A DNA stretch of 64,000 nt from the NCBI RefSeq assembly GCF_010731595.1, contig NZ_AP022582.1, forward strand, positions 1,860,001 to 1,924,000, written 5' to 3'. Numbering within the stretch: the first letter of the stretch is position 1; each line of letters begins with the position of its first letter. Under the pieces are notes generated by a model, which was given only the letters and a program-made list of their open reading frames with translations, was not told where the DNA came from and did not search any database. The DNA is from Mycobacterium seoulense. GTDB lineage: Bacteria; Actinomycetota; Actinomycetes; Mycobacteriales; Mycobacteriaceae. A program made the position numbers and the translations under genes. Below, in pieces: positions 59,445-64,000 of this stretch.

Positions 59445-60436
59445 GCGGGCTCTCCCCCTTCGGCGTGGGCGCGCAGCCGCGCCAGCACGTCCTCGCGCAG
59501 TGCCTGCGGCTCGAGCACGACAGCGTCTGCCCCGTAGCCGGCGATGTCGCGCGCCAGCCGGTCGCTGGAGCCGATGTCGAGTTCGATCACCTCGCCGTCC
59601 CGGCCGCCCAGCTGCCGCGCGCCGGCGCTCCTCCCGGCACGCCGCAGCGCGGTGGCCCGCCCCTCGGCGACCCACACACGGGCCTGCCCGCCGGTCGGCG
59701 TCTCGGCAACCGTGCGGGCCACGACCTGGCGCAGGTCCACATCGTCGGGCACCACCACGACTCCGGGCGGGCCGATCGGCTTGACCTCGGCGCCGATCCG
59801 CGAGAGCCGGAAGGTGCGGGTTGCGTCGCGGTCGCGGTCGTGGCCCACGAGGTACCAGCGTCCCTTCTGCGTGACGACGCCCCACGGCTCGACCGTGCGC
59901 ATGCTGTAGGGCTCGGCCCGCGACGGCCGGTGCAAGAACTGCACCGCCTGCCGGGAATCGATGGCCGACAACAGGATTCCGAGAACGTCTTCCGATCCGC
60001 GCAGTCCGGGCACGCCGGCCGGCGAGGCGATGGCAACCGGAGCGTCGGGATCGACCTCCACCCCGGCGGCGCGCAGCTTGAGCAGGGCGCCCTGGGTGGC
60101 GGTGATCAGCTCGGGCGATTCCCACAGCTGCGTCGCGACGGCGACCGCGGCCGCCTCGTCGGAAGTGAGCTCGACGGCCGGCAGCGAATAGGCGTCGCGG
60201 TTGATTCGGTAACCCTCGATGGGATCCGACGCCGACGCCCGGCCGACCTCGAGCGGGATGCCCAGATCGCGCAGCTCGTTCTTGTCGCGCTCGAACATGC
60301 GGGAGAACGCCTCGGCGCTGGGGCTGTCGGCGTAACCGGCCACGCTGGACCTGATCTTCTCCGCGCTGATGTAGCCGCGCGTGGACAGCAGGGCGATGAC
60401 GAGATTGACCAACCGCTCGACTTTGGAGGTCGCCAT
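59441..60436 (-). CDS. pafB: WYL-domain transcription activator subunit PafB
   Basis: A 331-residue partner of PafC with the same order of domains: winged helix (KVERLVNLVIALLSTRGYISAEKIRSSVAGY, then FERDKNELRDLGIPL), WYL (about 140-200, FLHRPSRAEPYSMRTVEPWGVVTQKGRWYLVGHD) and WCX (C-terminal). It is the first gene of a minus-strand set pafB-pafC-tatA-tatC-helY. The 198-base gap to pafA upstream presumably carries its own promoter. Despite the name, PafBC acts in DNA-damage transcription rather than in Pup ligation. Confidence 0.95.
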   Translation of the reverse strand: MATSKVERLVNLVIALLSTRGYISAEKIRSSVAGYADSPSAEAFSRMFERDKNELRDLGIPLEVGRASASDPIEGYRINRDAYSLPAVELTSDEAAAVAVATQLWESPELITATQGALLKLRAAGVEVDPDAPVAIASPAGVPGLRGSEDVLGILLSAIDSRQAVQFLHRPSRAEPYSMRTVEPWGVVTQKGRWYLVGHDRDRDATRTFRLSRIGAEVKPIGPPGVVVVPDDVDLRQVVARTVAETPTGGQARVWVAEGRATALRRAGRSAGARQLGGRDGEVIELDIGSSDRLARDIAGYGADAVVLEPQALREDVLARLRAHAEGGEPA

Positions 60437-60634
60437 TCACACCAGGTTATAGCCGGGGCCCGCTCCGCGCCTGCACCGGTACGCGCGTCGCAGCATTCAC
60501 AACGGCCACATCCGTCACGAGTCGACGGGCGGTGCCGCCTTGGCGAGATGGCACCCGCGCTATCACGTTTGCGCCGGAGCATGGCCTACCGGCGGGGTGG
60601 TGCGACTGATGCGGCCAATGAGAAGCGGGGCGAG

Positions 60635-61993
60635 CTACATGCTGGCGATCAGCCGCTTGACCCGCTCGTCGACCGCCCGGAACGGGTCTTTGCACAGCAC
60701 GGTGCGCTGGGCCTGGTCGTTGAGCTTGAGGTGGACCCAGTCCACGGTGAAGTCGCGACCCGCGGCCTGGGCGGCGCTGATGAACTCACCGCGCAGCCGG
60801 GCGCGGGTGGTCTGCGGCGGGGTGTCGACCGCCTCGGCGATCTCCTCGTCGGTGGTGACACGCGCCGCAAGGCCCTTGCGCTGCAGCAGGTCGAACACGC
60901 CGCGCCCGCGCTTGATGTCGTGATACGCCAGGTCGAGCTGGGCGATCTTGGGGTCGGACAGCTCCATGTTGTAGCGGTCCTGGTAGCGCTGGAACAGCTT
61001 GCGCTTGATCACCCAGTCGATCTCGGTGTCGACCTTGGCGAAGTCCTGGCTCTCGACGGCGTCGAGCTGACGTCCCCATAGGTCGACCACCTGCTCGATC
61101 TGGGCGTTGGGTTCCCGGGTTTGCAGGTGTTCGACGGCGCGGGTGTAGTACTCGCGCTGGATGTCCAGCGCGCTGGCCTGGCGACCACCGGCGAGCCGGA
61201 CCGGCCGCCTGCCGGTGATGTCGTGGCTGACCTCGCGGATGGCGCGGATGGGGTTGTCCAGCGAGAAGTCGCGGAAGGGAACCCCGGCCTCGATCATCTC
61301 GAGCACCAGCGCCGCGGTCCCCACCTTGAGCATGGTGGTGGTCTCGCACATGTTGGAGTCGCCGACGATCACGTGCAACCGCCGGTACTTCTCGGCGTCG
61401 GCGTGCGGCTCGTCGCGGGTATTGATGATCGGCCGGCTGCGGGTGGTCGCCGACGAGACGCCCTCCCAGATGTGCTCGGCACGTTGCGACAGGCAGAACG
61501 TCGCCGCCTTGGGGGTCTGCAGCACCTTGCCCGCCCCGCAGATCAGCTGGCGGGTGACCAGGAAGGGCAGCAGCACGTCGGAGATCCTGGAGAACTCACC
61601 GGCGCGCACGATCAGGTAGTTCTCGTGGCAGCCGTAGGAGTTGCCCGCCGAATCGGTGTTGTTCTTGAACAGGTAGATGTCACCGCCGATGCCCTCGTCG
61701 GCGAGCCGCTGTTCGGCGTCGATGAGCAGGTCTTCCAGCACCCATTCGCCGGCGCGGTCGTGGGTGACCAGCTGCACCAGGCTGTCGCACTCGGCCGTCG
61801 CGTACTCGGGGTGGCTGCCCACGTCGAGGTAGAGGCGGGCGCCGTTGCGCAGGAAAACGTTGGAGCTGCGCCCCCAGGACACGACGCGCCGGAAGAGATA
61901 ACGGGCTACCTCATCCGGAGATAGGCGCCGATGGCCGTGGAAGGTGCAGGTGACACCGAACTCGGTCTCGATGCCCATAATTCGCCGCTGCAC
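60635..61993 (-). CDS. pafA: Pup-protein ligase PafA
   Basis: A 452-residue glutamine-synthetase-like ligase that joins the C-terminal Glu of Pup to substrate lysines using ATP. It matches the family end to end: MGIETEFG (Mg2+/ATP Glu), the [18 protein letters not shown] loop with the catalytic Asp, [60 protein letters not shown] and [16 protein letters not shown]. It starts at GTG 61993; an internal ATG five codons on would lose conserved residues. One difference from the M. tuberculosis sequence as I remember it is Cys instead of Ser in [11 protein letters not shown] 182-base gap separates it from prcA. Confidence 0.97.
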   Translation of the reverse strand: MQRRIMGIETEFGVTCTFHGHRRLSPDEVARYLFRRVVSWGRSSNVFLRNGARLYLDVGSHPEYATAECDSLVQLVTHDRAGEWVLEDLLIDAEQRLADEGIGGDIYLFKNNTDSAGNSYGCHENYLIVRAGEFSRISDVLLPFLVTRQLICGAGKVLQTPKAATFCLSQRAEHIWEGVSSATTRSRPIINTRDEPHADAEKYRRLHVIVGDSNMCETTTMLKVGTAALVLEMIEAGVPFRDFSLDNPIRAIREVSHDITGRRPVRLAGGRQASALDIQREYYTRAVEHLQTREPNAQIEQVVDLWGRQLDAVESQDFAKVDTEIDWVIKRKLFQRYQDRYNMELSDPKIAQLDLAYHDIKRGRGVFDLLQRKGLAARVTTDEEIAEAVDTPPQTTRARLRGEFISAAQAAGRDFTVDWVHLKLNDQAQRTVLCKDPFRAVDERVKRLIASM

Positions 61994-62175
61994 GTAATCG
62001 AGCGTACTGGTTGTGCGAGCAGGACGGTGCGGAAGCCGCGCCTACGGGTCCCGACGAGTTTCGCGCCGCCGCGTCTCGGCCGCCACGACGGGTTGCCAGC
62101 AACGCCGGCGCCGGTGTGCCGAGCCAAGCTTTTCGCCCACGGCGAACGCCACCGGCTGGGCCGATGCGGCCCGAT

Positions 62176-62949
62176 TCAGCCCGCGGAATCGCCGTTGGCA
62201 TCCGGCCCTTCGCCGTTGGTTTCCGGCTGCTTCGAATCCCCCTCGTGCAGCAGGCTTTCCAAGGTGGCCCGGTTGATCCGCCGGAACGCCCGCCGCGGCC
62301 GGCTGACGTCGAGGATGGCGACCTCCAGGCTGCCCACGTCCGGCGAGGGCTGATCCCCGCTGGATGCGTCGGCGCTGCCGGCCCGCAACGCCCTCACGGC
62401 GATCTGTGTCGCGTCGCGCAGGTCGGCGTTCTCTGCATAGGAGTCTTTGAGCGCGGTGGTGATCGGCTCGGTGGTACCGCCCATCACCACGAAATGCGGC
62501 TCGTCGGCGATCGAGCCGTCGTAGGTGATCCGGTACAGCTCAGGGGGTTTCGTCTCGCCGTAATGCGCCACCTCAGCAACGCACAGCTCGACCTCGTACG
62601 GCTTGGCCTGCTCGGTGAAGATGGTGCCCAGCGTCTGCGCGTAGACGTTGGCCAGCTGGCGCCCCGTGACGTCGCGGCGGTCGTAGGCGTAACCGCGGGT
62701 GTCGGCGAACTGGATCCCGCCGCGGCGCAGGTTGTCGAACTCGTTGAACTTGCCGGCAGCCGCGAAGCCCACGCGATCGTAGAGTTCGCTGATCTTCTGC
62801 AGGGACCGCGACGGGTTCTCCGCCACAAAGAGCACACCCCCGGCGTAGACCAGCGCCACCACGCTCTTGCCCCGGGCGATGCCCTTGCGGGCGAGCTCGC
62901 TGCGCTCGCGCATCGCCTGCTCGGGCGAGATGAAATACGGGAAGCTCAC
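62176..62949 (-). CDS. prcA: 20S proteasome alpha subunit PrcA
   Basis: A 257-residue alpha-type subunit. It has the N-terminal gating sequence [30 protein letters not shown], then the proteasome fold ([62 protein letters not shown]). The C-terminal ~45 residues are disordered and acidic. It forms the outer rings and docks the Mpa ATPase. It starts at GTG and overlaps the prcB stop by four bases. As I recall, the M. tuberculosis locus has PE/PPE genes between pafA and prcA; here they are directly adjacent. Confidence 0.97.
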   Translation of the reverse strand: MSFPYFISPEQAMRERSELARKGIARGKSVVALVYAGGVLFVAENPSRSLQKISELYDRVGFAAAGKFNEFDNLRRGGIQFADTRGYAYDRRDVTGRQLANVYAQTLGTIFTEQAKPYEVELCVAEVAHYGETKPPELYRITYDGSIADEPHFVVMGGTTEPITTALKDSYAENADLRDATQIAVRALRAGSADASSGDQPSPDVGSLEVAILDVSRPRRAFRRINRATLESLLHEGDSKQPETNGEGPDANGDSAG

Positions 62950-63824
62950 TTCTCACCGCCGTCTGGGCCGAAAGTGTCTGCGCGCGAGCGGCTTTGGATG
63001 ACCTCACGGGCCAATTCGGCGATCCGGCTCTCCGGCACTTCGGCCGCGCCGTCGGCGCCGATGGTGACCGCTGAAGGGTAGATGCCGCGGACCAGGTCGG
63101 GCCCGCCGGTGGCCGAATCGTCGTCGGCGGCGTCGTAGAGCGCCTCGATGGCCACCCGCAGCGCGGAATCGGCATCGGTCACCTGCGAGTACAACTTCTT
63201 TATCGACGACTTGGCGAAGATCGACCCCGAACCGACCGACTGGTAGCCCTCCTCCTCGAGGTTCCAGCCGCCGGCGGCATCGAACGAGACGATCCGGCCG
63301 GCCCCCTCGGGGTCGGGCGCGTCGATGTCGTAGCCCGCCAACAGCGGCAGGGCCACCAGCCCCTGCATCGCGGCGGCCAGGTTTCCGCGCACCATGATCG
63401 CGAGCCGGTTGACCTTGCCGGCAAACGTCAGCGGCACGCCCTCGAGCTTCTCGTAGTGTTCGAGTTCCACCGCGTACAGGCGCGCGAACTCGACGGCGAT
63501 GGCCGCGGTACCCGCGATGCCCGTGGCGGTGTAATCGTCGGTGACGTACACCTTCTTCACGTCGCGCCCGGCGATCATGTTGCCCTGGGTGGAGCGCCGG
63601 TCCCCGGCGATCACGACGCCGCCGGGATATTTCAGCGCGACGATCGTGGTGCCGTGCGGCAGCTGCGATCCGGCCCCACCGGCCTGCGCGCCCCCGCCGA
63701 GGCTCGCCGGCAAGAGCTCCGGCGCCTGGCGGCGCAGAAAGTCAGCAAACGATGACAGGTCTACGGCGGGATTTGCCGGGAGTGCGGAGTTAGTGGACAG
63801 GCGATCGGAGAAGGGCCAGGTCAC
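62946..63824 (-). CDS. prcB: 20S proteasome beta subunit PrcB
   Basis: A 292-residue beta-type subunit made as a precursor. Autocleavage between Gly58 and Thr59 (in [15 protein letters not shown]) exposes the N-terminal Thr nucleophile. Supporting active-site residues are visible: AGDRRSTQG, Lys in DVKKVYV and [11 protein letters not shown]. The propeptide of 58 residues is Ala/Leu/Pro-rich. It forms the inner rings of the degradation chamber for pupylated proteins. It starts at GTG 63824, overlapping the pup stop (4 bases). Confidence 0.97.
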   Translation of the reverse strand: MTWPFSDRLSTNSALPANPAVDLSSFADFLRRQAPELLPASLGGGAQAGGAGSQLPHGTTIVALKYPGGVVIAGDRRSTQGNMIAGRDVKKVYVTDDYTATGIAGTAAIAVEFARLYAVELEHYEKLEGVPLTFAGKVNRLAIMVRGNLAAAMQGLVALPLLAGYDIDAPDPEGAGRIVSFDAAGGWNLEEEGYQSVGSGSIFAKSSIKKLYSQVTDADSALRVAIEALYDAADDDSATGGPDLVRGIYPSAVTIGADGAAEVPESRIAELAREVIQSRSRADTFGPDGGEK

Positions 63825-64000
63825 TGTCCGCCCTTTTGGACGTATGCCCGGACGAAGTCTTCGGCATTCTCTTCGAGGACGTCGTCGATCTCGTCGAGCA
63901 GGTCGTCGGTGTCCTCGGCCAGCTTCTCGCGGCGCTCCTGGCCCGCGGCCGTGCTGTCGGCGAAGTCGTCGTCGTCGCCGCCACCACCGCCACGCTTGGT
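63821..64000 (-). CDS. pup: Prokaryotic ubiquitin-like protein Pup, lacking its first few residues
   Basis: The last 59 residues of Pup are present; the start lies beyond base 64000. The sequence has the [13 protein letters not shown] start region, the Mpa-binding helix (about [29 protein letters not shown]) and the end [10 protein letters not shown]. The terminal Gln must be deamidated to Glu by Dop before PafA can attach Pup to lysines. Probably four to five N-terminal residues are missing. It is the first gene of the pup-prcB-prcA unit, with a 4-base overlap to prcB. Confidence 0.97.
   Translation of the reverse strand, partial: TKRGGGGGDDDDFADSTAAGQERREKLAEDTDDLLDEIDDVLEENAEDFVRAYVQKGGQ

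Noticed and set aside
58473..60440. A 655-codon version of PafC reading through pafB
   Set aside because: The first half is a shadow of pafB in another frame; PafC begins at 59444 with the pafB overlap.

Overview
The window is high-G+C chromosomal DNA from a Mycobacterium, most likely a non-tuberculous slow grower. This rests on gene content: a two-module mycoketide synthase, RbpA, Ppm1, a PPE protein, a CpnT-like toxin, the Pup-proteasome genes and two F420-type flavin/deazaflavin oxidoreductases. As I recall the M. tuberculosis map, the order of conserved genes follows the Rv2047c to Rv2111c stretch. The differences are that ppm1 and lnt are separate genes, no blaC lies beside sigC, and accessory genes are inserted at several points. 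Species was not determined.

Left part (1-16.3 kb): the 3' end of a cytochrome P450 gene, a small VOC-fold protein, an SDR/phosphohistidine-swivel fusion protein and the 12.5-kb pks12 gene. The two acyltransferases carry different specificity motifs (methylmalonyl type, then malonyl type), as expected for alternating mycoketide chain extension.

Middle-left (16.6-28.5 kb): a small zinc-ribbon protein diverges from rbpA. Then come ppm1 and lnt (polyprenol-phosphate-mannose synthase and apolipoprotein acyltransferase, joined by an ATGA overlap), an amidohydrolase, fxsA, a dienelactone hydrolase, a PfpI-like protein and an F420-type oxidoreductase. A DUF1214 / sulfotransferase / TetR / SDR operon follows, with a perfect 11-bp-arm palindrome in its promoter region.

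Cobalamin region (28.5-44.5 kb): cobN, cobG-cobH-cobIJ and SDR-cobL-cobM-cobK, mostly with overlapping or near-touching ends. Interrupting them are an EspA/EspE-like type VII secretion substrate, a PPE-PPW protein with no PE partner, and an open reading frame in which a zinc-binding anti-sigma domain with membrane segments is fused in frame to SigC.

Toxin region (44.5-51.2 kb): a full-length CpnT-like protein (type VII N-domain, long Pro/Ala/Gly linker, C-terminal TNT NAD-glycohydrolase domain) is followed by two IFT-type immunity genes. A small, apparently frameshifted gene lies between the two. No esxE/esxF-like pair is adjacent. The immunity genes are clearly poorer in G+C than the surrounding DNA. 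A large esterase gene lies upstream.

Right part (51.2-64 kb): pepE, a 5'-3' exonuclease whose N-terminus is extended by a perfect 52-bp tandem repeat, a Gln/Pro-repeat DUF4333 membrane protein, helY, tatC, tatA, pafC, pafB, pafA, prcA, prcB and the 3' portion of pup. This is the pupylation/proteasome, DNA-damage regulation and twin-arginine export region. No rRNA, tRNA, CRISPR array, transposase or prophage gene was seen.
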